Positions 48,088 through 57,256 of a DNA stretch of 64,000 nt are shown here, piece by piece (the stretch's first letter is position 1; each line of letters begins with the position of its first letter). The notes below the pieces were generated by a model. The model searched no databases. It was not told where the DNA came from and saw only the letters and a program-made list of their open reading frames with translations. The DNA lies in NCBI GenBank assembly GCA_030448265.1, contig JAUJNG010000006.1, positions 138,780-202,779 of the forward strand, read 5' to 3'. The position numbers and the translations under genes were made by a program. Source of the stretch: Abditibacterium sp. GTDB lineage: Bacteria > Armatimonadota > Abditibacteriia > Abditibacteriales > Abditibacteriaceae.

Positions 48088-49284
48088 TCAATCGTAACGA
48101 TAATAAACGCAGCAGCGCGAACACAGCGAATACGGCCCGTGCTGCGCCAGTCTCATGCGGTGGGCGCGGAATTTTTCGCCATTCCAGATATCCATGAAGG
48201 CGCTGTCGCGGATGTTGCCCACGACATGGTCGAAACAGGGCGAAACGTCGCCGTTGGGAAATATCGCGGTCTGGAGCCAGGCGCAGCCAGGCGTGCGCTT
48301 GCGAACCGCCTGTTCGGGCTTGTTGTAATAGATGTCGAGTTCTTCCTTGGAAAGCCCAGGATAAAAGGTGACCGGAAGTTTGGCGGTCTTCTCGACGTGC
48401 TTCATGATGTCCCACAGCTCGTCCACATTCACGCCCTCAGTTTGCGTGGTGCCGATGTCTTCTTCCGTGACGGGAAAACATTCGCCCCATTGGTTGTTGT
48501 GCGAGTCGAGCATCGAGGGCGTCATAAACCAGAAATGCTGGAAATTGAGCACGTTGGCGCCCAGTTTCTCGGCGACTTCGGCCATCTGCGGCATTCCCTT
48601 GTAGTTGCGCCCCGAAATCACCGAATTGATAACCACAAGCGGCGACGACGATTTTTTGCGCTTTTTGATTTCCATCAACTTGGCGAGGCCGGCCTGCGCT
48701 TTGTCGAAGGTGCCGTTGACGGCCCGCATTTCGTCGTGGGTGTCTTTGGGGCCGTCGATGGAAATTTGAATGATTTTGGGCGGCGCCTCCATCAAAAGTT
48801 CGGCTTTGCGCTCCAAAAGCGTGGCGTTGGTCACCATTGTGGCGTAAAGGCCGTGATGCGCGATGCGCTCCAACAGCTCGCCGATTTTGGGATAAAGCAG
48901 CGGCTCGCCGCCAGTAATCGAGATATATGGCTTGTGCGGCGCGACTTCATCGATCAAATCGAGCCACTCGTCTTGGAGAAAATAATCGGCTTTGCCAAAA
49001 ACCTGGCCGTTGACGACGTAGCGACAAAACCCACAGCGCAGGTTGCAGCGAAAAGTCGGCTTGATGGTGATGAAGCGCGGAAACTGCGATTTGCCGTCGG
49101 AGCGCCCCCACACGTTTTGCTCGAAGGGCAAAGCGAGGTTGCGCACGCGATTCTTGAGATACCAGGGCAAAAATGCCGAGAGATGACCGCTCGCGGCGTC
49201 CATGCCTTCGCGCTCCAGAAAATGCCCGACTTTGCCGACGCCATGGCTGACTTCTTCCATCCAGTGAATAACGGATTGACCCAT
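48088..49284 (-). CDS. Radical SAM protein with SPASM-type C-terminus
   Basis: A 398-residue enzyme. The iron-sulfur motif CNLRCGFC is at residues 80-87, followed by SITGGEPLLYP and the radical SAM barrel. The C-terminal cysteines (CAWLQTAIFPNGDVSPCF, and CSRCCVYYRYD) resemble a SPASM or twitch domain that holds extra clusters. SPASM enzymes often modify peptides or cofactors, but no peptide substrate gene is seen nearby. It is followed on the same strand by the barrel gene. The FmdB gene sits 15 bp upstream, so they may be co-transcribed. Confidence 0.85.
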   Translation of the reverse strand: MGQSVIHWMEEVSHGVGKVGHFLEREGMDAASGHLSAFLPWYLKNRVRNLALPFEQNVWGRSDGKSQFPRFITIKPTFRCNLRCGFCRYVVNGQVFGKADYFLQDEWLDLIDEVAPHKPYISITGGEPLLYPKIGELLERIAHHGLYATMVTNATLLERKAELLMEAPPKIIQISIDGPKDTHDEMRAVNGTFDKAQAGLAKLMEIKKRKKSSSPLVVINSVISGRNYKGMPQMAEVAEKLGANVLNFQHFWFMTPSMLDSHNNQWGECFPVTEEDIGTTQTEGVNVDELWDIMKHVEKTAKLPVTFYPGLSKEELDIYYNKPEQAVRKRTPGCAWLQTAIFPNGDVSPCFDHVVGNIRDSAFMDIWNGEKFRAHRMRLAQHGPYSLCSRCCVYYRYD

Positions 49285-49299
49285 AATAAACGCCCCAAT

Positions 49300-49638
49300 T
49301 TAAACAGTTTTGGCCTCTGATTTCGCGGCGGGCGCGTCCTGCGATGGGGTTTCCGCAGGTTTGGCGTCCGCTTTAGTTTCAGAGCCGTTTTCGGAAGCGC
49401 CCGATTCGCTGGAAAGCGCTTCTGTTTCTTTTTCCTTGGAATTCGATTTGGCGGCGGACTGCTCCGAGCGCAAATCGGTCACGTAAAAGCCGCTGCCTTT
49501 GAAAATGACGCGCGGCGGTTGAAACACTTTTTTGGTGGCCGCGCCGCAAGTCGGGCAGGGCGGCGCCTCAGCGCCCACTTCCTGCCAGATCTCGAAGCGA
49601 GAGCCGTCCTGTGTGCATTTATATTCGTAATTCGGCAC
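49300..49638 (-). CDS. FmdB-family zinc ribbon protein
   Basis: A 112-residue protein that starts MPNYEYKCTQDGSRFE and has CPTCG at 33-37, as in FmdB/regulatory zinc-ribbon proteins. The first knuckle has one Cys only (CTQD rather than CxxC), so zinc binding is probably changed. A charged, low-complexity tail (about 55-112) follows. Role unknown. Confidence 0.75.
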   Translation of the reverse strand: MPNYEYKCTQDGSRFEIWQEVGAEAPPCPTCGAATKKVFQPPRVIFKGSGFYVTDLRSEQSAAKSNSKEKETEALSSESGASENGSETKADAKPAETPSQDAPAAKSEAKTV

Positions 49639-49766
49639 GAAACAATGTCCTCAAAATCTTAAAAGCAGAATTAGCACCCAAAGCGCTTTTTCCGTTTCCC
49701 AATTATATCCGACGACGCCTCTGGCCGCGTCCCAAAAACGAACATAACTCCATCGCCATCCCCTTG

Positions 49767-50423
49767 TCAATGCGCCCCAAATAGAGGCCCGATGCCGTGT
49801 CGAGGTTCCTCGCGTTCTCCCAGCGCCGCTCGCAGTTCGCGCACGGCGGCGGCGATGTTGGGCGCGTTCCACACACCCGAAATCACCGCGACGCCCGCCG
49901 CTCCCGCTTTCAGACACGCCGCCGCGTTGCTCGCGTCGATGCCTCCGACGGCGAAAACCGGAATCGAAACGCCTTGCGCCACTTTCTGGAGCATTTCCAG
50001 ACCTTGCGGCGCGGTTTCGGGATGGCTCGAAGTTGGAAAAACCGGCCCGAAAAGCAGGTAGTCGGCGCCTTCGAGATGGGCGCGCCGCGCGCTGTCGAGC
50101 GAATGAACCGAAACGCCGCAGGGGGTATGAAAACCCAGCGTCAAACGCGCGGCGGAAACGGGAAGTTCAATTTCGGGCAGGTGCAGACCATCGGCGTGCG
50201 CGGCGCGCGCCAGATCGGCGCGGCCATTGAGAAAGGTTTTGGCGCCGAATTTCTCGGCGATGCGCTGGGTGCGTGCGAAAATATCAAGGATTTCGCGCGG
50301 CGCGGCAGTTTTTTCGCGCACGCAAAACCATTTCGCGCCGCCCAGACACGCTGCCAACAGCGCCGAATCGGCGTCGGGCTTCATGCGCGCGGCATCGGTG
50401 ATGAGAAGAAGTTTGGGGAACAT
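49767..50423 (-). CDS. thiE: Thiamine-phosphate synthase
   Basis: ThiE couples the pyrimidine and thiazole halves to thiamine phosphate. 218 residues with the ThiE barrel: LLITDAA start, FCVREKTAAPREIL, FLNGRADLARAAHADGLHLP, GVSVHSLDSARRAHLEGADYLLFGPVF, VPVFAVGGIDASNAAACLKAGAAGVAVIS. Length normal. Other thiamine genes, thiG, thiS and thiO, are 1.2-3 kb away, beyond the AEC transporter. Confidence 0.93.
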   Translation of the reverse strand: MFPKLLLITDAARMKPDADSALLAACLGGAKWFCVREKTAAPREILDIFARTQRIAEKFGAKTFLNGRADLARAAHADGLHLPEIELPVSAARLTLGFHTPCGVSVHSLDSARRAHLEGADYLLFGPVFPTSSHPETAPQGLEMLQKVAQGVSIPVFAVGGIDASNAAACLKAGAAGVAVISGVWNAPNIAAAVRELRAALGEREEPRHGIGPLFGAH

Positions 50424-50424
50424 T

Positions 50425-50497
50425 TAGAGGTTAGAGTTTAAAGGTTAGAAGTTAGAGGCAGGCACGCCCTTTTCAAACTTCTAACCTCTAACCTCTA
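50425..50497. repeat. Inverted repeat, gaggttagagtttaaagg family
   Basis: Left tagaggttagagtttaaagg, right cttctaacctctaacctcta; arms of about 22-30 bp with a partial module. One base after the thiE start codon, in the divergent gap to the AEC gene, so thiE must use a start signal inside or across it. Confidence 0.85.
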
Positions 50498-50511
50498 TAA
50501 ACTGCGGCGCC

Positions 50512-51534
50512 GTGCCCTTTTCCGACCTTGTTTCGCCGCAATGGAGCGCCGCTTTCGTGGTCGCGGCCATCGCAACTGCCAAAGTTTTTGCCGTCGGCAT
50601 GGCCGGATTTTATGTCGTGCGGCGCGGCTGGATCGGCGCCGAGGGGTTGGCGGCGATTTCCGCTCTTGTGGCCAATTTGACACTACCGTGTCTCATTTTT
50701 TATCGCTTCGCCGCGCAGTTCGACCCTCAAAAATTTCCCCACTGGTGGCACTGGGCGCTGATGGGAACGGCCCTACAAGTCGTGGCGACAGGGTTGGGAA
50801 GCCTCGTCGCGCGGCGTCACAAGAATCCCGAGACCACGCTTCTCATCGGCTACCAGAACGCCGGATTTTTCGTTTTGCCGATGCTGCAAGCGCTGTTGCC
50901 GCCCGAACAGTTTGGCCGCGCCGCGATCATGCTCTTCGTTTTCGTCATCTTTTTCAACGCTTCGCTGTGGCCCGTGGGACACTGGGTTTTGCATCATCAG
51001 CGCCGCATCGACGCCCGTGCCATCCTGTTTTCGCCGCCGACCTTCGTCACTTTCATCGCGCTTGTGGTCTACGGCCCCTTTCACGATGTCGCGCACCGTT
51101 TCGACGCTTCGGTGCCAGCGCAAATTTTGCTCGGCGGCGGCGCCAACGGCTCGCCTGGCGCGCTGCAACTGGTGGGCGATCTCACCGTTCCCCTCGCCAC
51201 GCTGGTTCTGGGCGGCGCCATCGCCAGAACCGTTGCCGGCGGCGTTTCCAACGTCGTCGGGAAGCGTTTTTCGCTCGAAATCGCTTTTTGGAAGCTGGTT
51301 TTTCTGCCGCTTTGCGGCTTTTTGCTGCTGCGTTTCTGGCCCAACCCGCTTTTCGAGTCCGACCGAGTATTGCGCTTGTTTTTGATGCTCGAATTCGCCG
51401 CGCCGCCCGCCATCAACATCGCGGTTTTCTGCCAGCAGCACAATTATCCGATGCGCCTCATCCCGACCACGAGTTTGCTGTGCTACGCGCTCAGCATCGC
51501 GACGGTGCCGTTCTGGGTGGCGCTGATTTTGTGA
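50512..51534 (+). CDS. AEC (auxin efflux carrier) family transporter
   Basis: A 340-residue membrane protein with ten predicted helices in two inverted five-helix units; conserved pieces include LPCLIFYRFA in helix 2 and NAGFFVLPML, VPLATLVLGGAI. The family exports or imports organic anions. It is between thiE and thiG, divergent from the first and convergent with the second, so a thiamine-precursor role is possible but only inferred. Confidence 0.85.
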   Translation: MPFSDLVSPQWSAAFVVAAIATAKVFAVGMAGFYVVRRGWIGAEGLAAISALVANLTLPCLIFYRFAAQFDPQKFPHWWHWALMGTALQVVATGLGSLVARRHKNPETTLLIGYQNAGFFVLPMLQALLPPEQFGRAAIMLFVFVIFFNASLWPVGHWVLHHQRRIDARAILFSPPTFVTFIALVVYGPFHDVAHRFDASVPAQILLGGGANGSPGALQLVGDLTVPLATLVLGGAIARTVAGGVSNVVGKRFSLEIAFWKLVFLPLCGFLLLRFWPNPLFESDRVLRLFLMLEFAAPPAINIAVFCQQHNYPMRLIPTTSLLCYALSIATVPFWVALIL

Positions 51535-51549
51535 TTTCGATGCAAAGCG

Positions 51550-51583
51550 TTGACCGGTGCCCTCTGGGCGTGGGAACCGGTCA
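51550..51583. terminator. Convergent hairpin between the AEC and thiG genes
   Basis: Stem ttgaccggtgccc / gggaaccggtcaa with one unpaired position; on the minus strand a run of T precedes it rather than follows it, so it is weaker for thiG. Confidence 0.5.
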
Positions 51584-51592
51584 AAAACCTAT

Positions 51593-52366
51593 CTACGAAT
51601 TCACCACACCTTCCAGCGGACTCGACGCGCTGCCATACAACTTCTTCGGCATCCGTCCCGCCTCAAAGGCCAGACGCCCCGCCTCGACGCCCGCTTTCAT
51701 GGCGCGCGCCATTTGGAGCGGCTGCCCCGCGCCGTAAACCGCCGTTTGCAACAGCACCGCATCCATGCCAAGTTCCATCGCAAACGTCGCATCGGACGCT
51801 GTTCCCACACCGGCATCCACAATCACCGGAACGCTCACTTTGTCGCGAATAATTTGCAGATTGGTGGGATTGCGAATGCCCAGACCGGAACCGATGGGCG
51901 CCGCGAGCGGCATCACCGCCGCGCAGCCGAGGTCTTCCAGTTTCTTGCAAACGATGGGGTCGTCGGAGCAGTAAGGCAAAACGGTGAAACCGTCTTTGAC
52001 GAGTTCACGCGCGGCTTCGAGGGTGCCTTCGTTGTCGGGAAACAGGGTGTCTGGGTCGCCGATGACTTCCAGTTTCACCCAGTCGGTATCGAGCAGTTCG
52101 CGCGCGAGTTGGGCCGTCAAAATCGCGTCTTTGACGTTGTAACAGAGCGCCGTATTGGGCAAAACGCGCAGGCCGCGCAGATAATCGAGCAGGTTCTGGC
52201 CCGATTCTTCACCCGTGGGCACGCGGCGAATCGCGCAGGTCACGACCTGCGCGCCCGACGCCTCGATGCACTCCTTCATCAGGTCGAAGGGGACGTTTTT
52301 ACCGGTTCCAAACCAGAGCCGCGATTCCAGTTCGACTCCCGAAATTATAAGTGGAGAATGATTCAT
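51593..52366 (-). CDS. thiG: Thiazole synthase
   Basis: ThiG builds the thiazole ring from deoxyxylulose phosphate, ThiS thiocarboxylate and dehydroglycine. 257 residues with [39 protein letters not shown], the Schiff-base Lys in [17 protein letters not shown], and [41 protein letters not shown]. The ATG at 52366 begins [10 protein letters not shown]. It is 16 bp after thiS. Confidence 0.95.
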   Translation of the reverse strand: MNHSPLIISGVELESRLWFGTGKNVPFDLMKECIEASGAQVVTCAIRRVPTGEESGQNLLDYLRGLRVLPNTALCYNVKDAILTAQLARELLDTDWVKLEVIGDPDTLFPDNEGTLEAARELVKDGFTVLPYCSDDPIVCKKLEDLGCAAVMPLAAPIGSGLGIRNPTNLQIIRDKVSVPVIVDAGVGTASDATFAMELGMDAVLLQTAVYGAGQPLQMARAMKAGVEAGRLAFEAGRMPKKLYGSASSPLEGVVNS

Positions 52367-52382
52367 TTCAATAGCAACACGC

Positions 52383-52580
52383 TCAACCGCCCTGCACGGC
52401 GCGAATAATTTCGATGCGGTCACCTTCATTTAGGGTGTGGGTTGCATGATGGGCGCGGCGCACGACGTTTTCATTGACCGCCACAGCCACGCCAACGGGC
52501 GAAATCTGGCGTTCCTGGAGCAGTTGGGCGACGGTTGGCGCCTGTGATTCGACACTTTCTCCGTTGAGGCGAATTTTCAT
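52383..52580 (-). CDS. thiS: Sulfur carrier protein ThiS
   Basis: A 65-residue ubiquitin-fold protein that ends in Gly-Gly (RAVQGG), the site of thiocarboxylate formation. [12 protein letters not shown] at the start and [10 protein letters not shown] are typical. It is expected to be adenylated and loaded with sulfur by ThiF-like proteins elsewhere. Lies between thiO and thiG; a long repeat separates it from thiO. Confidence 0.92.
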   Translation of the reverse strand: MKIRLNGESVESQAPTVAQLLQERQISPVGVAVAVNENVVRRAHHATHTLNEGDRIEIIRAVQGG

Positions 52581-52595
52581 GCGATGGGAGTTTAT

Positions 52596-52702
52596 GGCAG
52601 CGAATAAATTCGCCGCAAAGCAAACAAAGTCCGCCTGCGCGGACTATTGCACCAACCTGCGAAGGCAGGTTTTGTTGTGTTGCGGCGAATTTATTCGCCG
52701 CC
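52596..52702. repeat. Nested hairpin element sharing its core with 10374-10520
   Basis: Outer arms ggcagcgaataaattcgccg and complement; inside, agtccgcctgcgcggact and aacctgcgaaggcaggtt, the same two palindromes as in the 10 kb element in reversed order. The right arm supplies the TAA stop of thiO. Confidence 0.88.
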
Positions 52703-53806
52703 AAACCGCGCGGGCGAAAAAGCCTCGCTGACAGCTTTTCCGTCCAGCAAAAGCGCGCAAATCGCGCGGGCCGTTGCGGGCGCCAGCAAAATGCCGTTGC
52801 GACCGTGGCCGGTCGCTACGAAGAGATTCTCGACCGAAGTCGCGCCCAAAAGCGGCAGGCCATCGCCAGTTGTGGGCCGCAGGCCCGCCCAGTGCGCTTC
52901 AAGAGGCGCGTCGCTCAGTTCCGGCACCAGTTCGCACGCCGCCGTCAACAATTTCGCGACGCCGCCCGCCGTGACGCGCTTCTGAAAGCCGTTTTCTTCC
53001 ACGGTCGCGCCGATGAGCAGGCGCCCGTCGCGGCGCGGCACCAGATAGCAGGCGTCGGAATAGATGACGTGGCGCACGCGGCGCTCGCCGCGCACCTGCA
53101 CCATCTGGCCCGCGACGGGGCGCAGCGATCCGGCGATCTCCGGCGGCACACCGGCGATTTTTCCGCTCCACGCCCCCGCGCACAGCAGCACCCGCTCGGC
53201 GCGCACGGTGTCTTTGTCGTCATCAATGCCCACTGCGCGCCCGTTTTCGATTTTCAAGCGCCGTATCTGGCAGTTTTCGCGGATTTCCACGCCGCTCAAC
53301 TTGGCCGCCGCGCGCAGAGCGTCCACCACTTTACGACTTTCGACCTGGCCATCGTCGGGCAGAAAGACCGCCGTTTTGCCACGCCACGCCGCCGCGAGAC
53401 CGTGTTCGAGCAGCGCGTCGAGGCGCGAGTCTTTTTCAGTTTTAGGAACGAATAAAATGCCCGTCTCACGCCAGTCGCCCGTTGCGGCAGCGCGCAGCGA
53501 CAATTCGATGTCGATGCCGGTTTCCTGCCCCAGGCGAGCGGCAAAGTCAGGGTAAGAATCGCGCGAATCGAAGCAGAACGAAAGCATTTCTTCGCGCGCC
53601 TGAGGCGAACAATTCCAGGGATGAGCGGCGGCCTCGCACGCAGGCGCCAGCATTCCGCCTGCGGCGTAACTGGCTTCGCGTCCTGCTTGCAAACGGTCGA
53701 AAATCACCACGCGCGCGCCGCGCGCCGCCAGCTGCCAGGCGCATGAAAGGCCGATGGCGCCGCCGCCGATCACCGCAACATCAAAATGCGCGCTATTGCT
53801 CTTCAT
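52691..53806 (-). CDS. thiO: Glycine oxidase ThiO
   Basis: An FAD amine oxidase that makes dehydroglycine (iminoacetate) for ThiG in aerobes. 371 residues with DVAVIGGGAIGLSCAWQLAARG (FAD loop, about 9-30), YAAGGMLAPACEA, GLRPTTGDGLPLLGAT and FVATGHGRNGILLAPATA. The usual length. Its TAA stop lies in a dispersed repeat, so the last residues may have been altered. Confidence 0.93.
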   Translation of the reverse strand: MKSNSAHFDVAVIGGGAIGLSCAWQLAARGARVVIFDRLQAGREASYAAGGMLAPACEAAAHPWNCSPQAREEMLSFCFDSRDSYPDFAARLGQETGIDIELSLRAAATGDWRETGILFVPKTEKDSRLDALLEHGLAAAWRGKTAVFLPDDGQVESRKVVDALRAAAKLSGVEIRENCQIRRLKIENGRAVGIDDDKDTVRAERVLLCAGAWSGKIAGVPPEIAGSLRPVAGQMVQVRGERRVRHVIYSDACYLVPRRDGRLLIGATVEENGFQKRVTAGGVAKLLTAACELVPELSDAPLEAHWAGLRPTTGDGLPLLGATSVENLFVATGHGRNGILLAPATARAICALLLDGKAVSEAFSPARFGGE

Positions 53807-54091
53807 GCCGTCCCCAGTATAAAACCCCTTCGCTTTGGAAATGTCAGGGCAGTCAGATATTCCTCCATGTCTTTGGATTTAGTTTCTCCGTCAACCGGTT
53901 TCCCTGAAGTATTACACGCGACGGCGAGACCGGCTGAGCCCACCTCAACGTGGCGCCTGAATTTGGATGGAAGCATTTATAGCAAATTTCGTAGCCGCTG
54001 CCTTGCGGGGCGTTGAAGGCCGCGATAAAGTGAATATCCGATACATCCGGTCGGATTAAAAATTCCAGTTGTCGAACGAACCAGGAAAACG

Positions 54092-54382
54092 ATGATTTTT
54101 CGCTCTCGCCGCGCCAAAAACAGGAACGCGCACCACGAACATGAACTGCACTGCACCTCGCTGTGCTGCGCCAAAAGCGGGCAGCAACTCTGCGTAACGC
54201 GGCTGTGCGGCGGCGAAACCGAGTGCGCCAAACTGCGCGAACTGGGCGTGCGCGAAGGCGCCAACCTCACGGTTTTGCGTCACGGCAGCCCGATTTTGAT
54301 TCGCGTGGCCGGCGCGAGGTTCGGCATCGGCCAGGGCGCGGCGACCAACGTGCTGTGCGACATTGTGGATACCGGAAGCTAA
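54092..54382 (+). CDS. feoA: FeoA-like ferrous iron transport protein, Cys-rich N-terminus
   Basis: A 96-residue SH3-like FeoA. The core (CVTRLCGGETECAKLRELGVREGANLTVLRHGSPILIRVAG) is normal. The N-terminal 45 residues are extended and contain a series of cysteines and histidines (HHEHELHCTSLCCAKSG), unlike most FeoA proteins; they could bind iron. It starts the feo operon. Confidence 0.85.
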   Translation: MIFRSRRAKNRNAHHEHELHCTSLCCAKSGQQLCVTRLCGGETECAKLRELGVREGANLTVLRHGSPILIRVAGARFGIGQGAATNVLCDIVDTGS

Positions 54383-54414
54383 AGCATCCGGTGAGTTCAA
54401 AACACCTGTAACCC

Positions 54415-54444
54415 AAAAGTTGGAGTCATTTGGCTCCAACTTTT
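54415..54444 (+). terminator. Hairpin between feoA and feoB
   Basis: Stem aaaagttggag / ctccaactttt with loop tcatttgg; the following sequence is gtcatt, a weak U run. It may act as an attenuator and lower feoB expression relative to feoA. Confidence 0.6.
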
Positions 54445-54467
54445 GTCATTCTCCACACCTTTTCGCT

Positions 54468-56588
54468 ATGGCCGCCGCTCCTCCCCCCGTTTCGTCGCCG
54501 CCCGCGCTGCGCCGCATCGCGCTCGCGGGCAATCCCAACGCCGGAAAAACCACGCTTTTCAACGCCCTCACCGGAATGCGTCAGCGCGTGGGCAACTATC
54601 CTGGCGTTACCGTCGAGAAAAAAGAGGGCCGCGCGCGACTGGGAAACGGCATCGCCGCCTCGATTCTGGATTTGCCTGGCACCTATTCGCTCTCGCCCAA
54701 ATCCCCCGACGAAGAAATCGCGCGCGACGTGCTGTTGCGACTGCGAAACGACACGCCCGCGCCCGATGTGGTCGTGGTTGTGGTCGATGCTTCTAATCTG
54801 GTTCGCAATCTGCTTTTAGCGACACAAATTCTCGAACTGGGCCTGCCGACGGTGATTGCGCTCAACATGATCGACATGGCGCAAAAGGCCGGTCACGCCA
54901 TCGACGCGGGGGCGCTCTCGCGCGAACTGGGTGCGCCCGTCGTGGAAATCGTCGCCTCGCGCGGCATCGGCCTGGATGAGTTGCGCGCCGTGCTATCGGG
55001 GCCGATTAAGGCGCCCCGACCGCCGCGCGTGACGCTGCCAGATGAACTGGAAGGCGCGCGCCGCAAATTGGCGCGCTCGCTGTCGCCCCACGACGAATTT
55101 TCGCCCGATGGCGTGGCGCTGCGGCTGTTGTGCGGCAATGCGCCGGTCGAAGCCGTCCATAGCGCGTTTGGGCCGGAAGTCGCGCAGATGTTGGAGCGGA
55201 TTCGCCAGAACGGGGTCGAAACTGCCGACGAAACCAACGCGCGTTATGCGGCGATTGAACCCATCGTGGCACGGGTGCTGTTCCAAAACGCGGTGGCGAC
55301 CAAAAATTCCTCCACCGACCGCGCCGATCACATTTTCGCCCATCCGTTCTGGGGCCTCGTCGCGTTTTTCGGCATCGTATTGCTGGTTTTTCAGGCGATT
55401 TATTCGTTCTCCGAATGGCCCATGAACGCCATCGAATCGCTCACCGGCAACGCGGGCGATTTTCTTTCTTCGCGGCTTCCCGACGGGCCGCTGCGCGATT
55501 TATTGGTGCAGGGCGTGATCGCGGGCGTGGGCGGCGTGATCATCTTTTTGCCGCAGATCTTCATCCTGTTTTTCTTTCTGGGTCTGCTCGAAGATTCCGG
55601 CTACATGGCGCGCGCCGCGTTCGTGATGGACAAGCACATGAGCCGCGTCGGACTGCACGGTCGCGCCTTCATTCCATTGATGTCCAGTTTCGCCTGCGCC
55701 ATTCCTGGCGTGATGGCGACGCGCACCATCGACAACCCGCGCGACCGCCTCACCACCATCCTTATCGCGCCCCTGATGAGCTGCTCGGCGCGCCTGCCGG
55801 TTTATACCCTGATGATTGGGACTTTCATTCCCGAAGTCAAGGTGCTGGGCTTCGTTTCGTCGCGCGCGCTGACGATGATTTCGCTTTACATTCTCGGCGT
55901 GGTCGCGGCAATGGGCATGGCGCTCTTATTCAAGCGCACCATGTTCAAAGCGCCGACGCCGCATTTGATGATCGAACTGCCACCCTACCGCATGCCCGCC
56001 CCGCGCAACGTGCTTTTGGTGATGTGGGAACGCGGATCGGAGTTCCTCAAGCGCGCTGGAACCACGATTTTCGCGCTCTCGATTTTGCTGTGGTTTTTAC
56101 TCAACTACCCGCGCCTCGACGCCTCCCAAATCGAACCAAACGCCACACCCGAAAAAATCGCCGCGATTCAAACTCAAAATTCCTTCGCGGGACGAGTCGG
56201 GAACGCCATCGAACCAGTGATCGCGCCGCTCGGTTTCAACTGGAAAATCGGCATCGGCCTCATCGGCGCGATGGCGGCGCGCGAAGTGTTTGTGTCGACG
56301 ATGGGCACTGTTTACAGCGTGGGCGAGGCCGATGAAGCCTCCAAACCGCTTCGCCAGGCGATGCGCGAAGACCGATGGAGCGACGGGCGCCCTGTGTGGA
56401 CGACGCTCACGGCGGTCTCTCTTCTGGTGTATTTCGTGTTAGCGATGCAGTGCGTTTCGACGCTGGCGATTGTCAAACGCGAAACCGGCGGCTGGAAATG
56501 GCCGATTTTCATGCAGGTTTACATGACCGCTCTGGCGTGGCTCGCCTCGTTCGCCATTTTTCAGGGCGGGAAGTTATTGGGGTTTTAA
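54468..56588 (+). CDS. feoB: Ferrous iron transporter FeoB
   Basis: A 706-residue inner-membrane ferrous iron transporter. The N-terminal G domain has GNPNAGKTT (21-29), the TV-type switch (GVTVEKKEG) and DLPGTYSLSPKSPDE. The membrane part has two Gate/nucleoside-recognition-like domains (SSFACAIPGVMATRTI, GAMAAREVFVSTMGTVY). The ATG at 54468 begins MAAAPPPVSS; it removes the region before the hairpin. A small Cys-rich membrane gene follows after 1 bp. Confidence 0.95.
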   Translation: MAAAPPPVSSPPALRRIALAGNPNAGKTTLFNALTGMRQRVGNYPGVTVEKKEGRARLGNGIAASILDLPGTYSLSPKSPDEEIARDVLLRLRNDTPAPDVVVVVVDASNLVRNLLLATQILELGLPTVIALNMIDMAQKAGHAIDAGALSRELGAPVVEIVASRGIGLDELRAVLSGPIKAPRPPRVTLPDELEGARRKLARSLSPHDEFSPDGVALRLLCGNAPVEAVHSAFGPEVAQMLERIRQNGVETADETNARYAAIEPIVARVLFQNAVATKNSSTDRADHIFAHPFWGLVAFFGIVLLVFQAIYSFSEWPMNAIESLTGNAGDFLSSRLPDGPLRDLLVQGVIAGVGGVIIFLPQIFILFFFLGLLEDSGYMARAAFVMDKHMSRVGLHGRAFIPLMSSFACAIPGVMATRTIDNPRDRLTTILIAPLMSCSARLPVYTLMIGTFIPEVKVLGFVSSRALTMISLYILGVVAAMGMALLFKRTMFKAPTPHLMIELPPYRMPAPRNVLLVMWERGSEFLKRAGTTIFALSILLWFLLNYPRLDASQIEPNATPEKIAAIQTQNSFAGRVGNAIEPVIAPLGFNWKIGIGLIGAMAAREVFVSTMGTVYSVGEADEASKPLRQAMREDRWSDGRPVWTTLTAVSLLVYFVLAMQCVSTLAIVKRETGGWKWPIFMQVYMTALAWLASFAIFQGGKLLGF

Positions 56589-56589
56589 C

Positions 56590-56769
56590 ATGACGGGACA
56601 AGATTTCGCGGTATTTCTCATCGTCGGCGCGGCAGTTGTTTATCTGGTGCGCCACTGGATTCTCACCTCGCGCGGCGATGGAAGTTGCGGCAGTTGTAGC
56701 GGCGGGTGTTCCAAGCCGAAGGAAGAGAAGTTGGTTCAGATTGATCTGGGCGGGAGTTGGAAGCCCTGA
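56590..56769 (+). CDS. FeoB-associated Cys-rich small membrane protein
   Basis: A 59-residue protein starting MTGQDFAVFLIVGAAVVYLV, with one N-terminal membrane helix and then GSCGSCSGGCSKP, a cluster of three cysteines, and a short tail. This layout matches the FeoB-associated Cys-rich proteins that follow feoB in many genomes and may take the place of FeoC. It starts 1 bp after feoB. Confidence 0.8.
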   Translation: MTGQDFAVFLIVGAAVVYLVRHWILTSRGDGSCGSCSGGCSKPKEEKLVQIDLGGSWKP

Positions 56770-57233
56770 ATATCCTCGAAAGCCAAACTGTCGCGGCGCA
56801 CTTTTCGACAATGCTTCAACAGTCTGGAGTCGATCTTCAACGTCCCAACGTTCGCCAAGTCTGGGAAGTCTTTAAGGAGTTCGCTGCATTACCGGTCGAA
56901 TGTTCGGCAGAGCGTTGCGTGGAAGGTTTTCTCTTGGACTGTGGTTGCTACAACTTCTCTGACGGCGCATTCGTTCTGCATTTCAGTCGAAATTTTCACA
57001 TTGGAAATGAAGGAGCCGCGTGGACGGAAATGTTGGACTGCGATTTCACTTTCAAGCCGAACGACGAAATCAGGAGTTTGAAGATTTACATCGAGAAGGT
57101 TTCGGCAGATTATCCCGATACTTCCCAGGCTTTCGCGGTTTTTGCCGAGGAGGTGGAAGCAAGGATGGAATTGTGGCAGGTCATCGATAAGTTTGAACCA
57201 GTTCAAACGTTTATTGGATGTCACGGCGTGTAG
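56757..57233 (+). CDS. Conserved hypothetical protein
   Basis: A 158-residue soluble protein, starting at a TTG inside the previous gene (overlap 13 bp), or possibly a little later. It is rich in aromatic and acidic residues (YNFSDGAFVLHFSRNFHIGNEGAAWTEM), with two Cys pairs. No family recognised and its frame is of unlike base use to the neighbours, with lower GC, so it may be a later arrival. Confidence 0.6.
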   Translation: MEALNILESQTVAAHFSTMLQQSGVDLQRPNVRQVWEVFKEFAALPVECSAERCVEGFLLDCGCYNFSDGAFVLHFSRNFHIGNEGAAWTEMLDCDFTFKPNDEIRSLKIYIEKVSADYPDTSQAFAVFAEEVEARMELWQVIDKFEPVQTFIGCHGV

Positions 57234-57256
57234 GATGGCTTTCATTGTAAGCGCCC

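Noticed and set aside
53807..54091. TPP riboswitch in front of thiO
   Set aside because: I looked for the CTGAGA and ACCTGATCTGG-type core on the minus strand and found only a weak partial match (ggctcagcc). Not supported.
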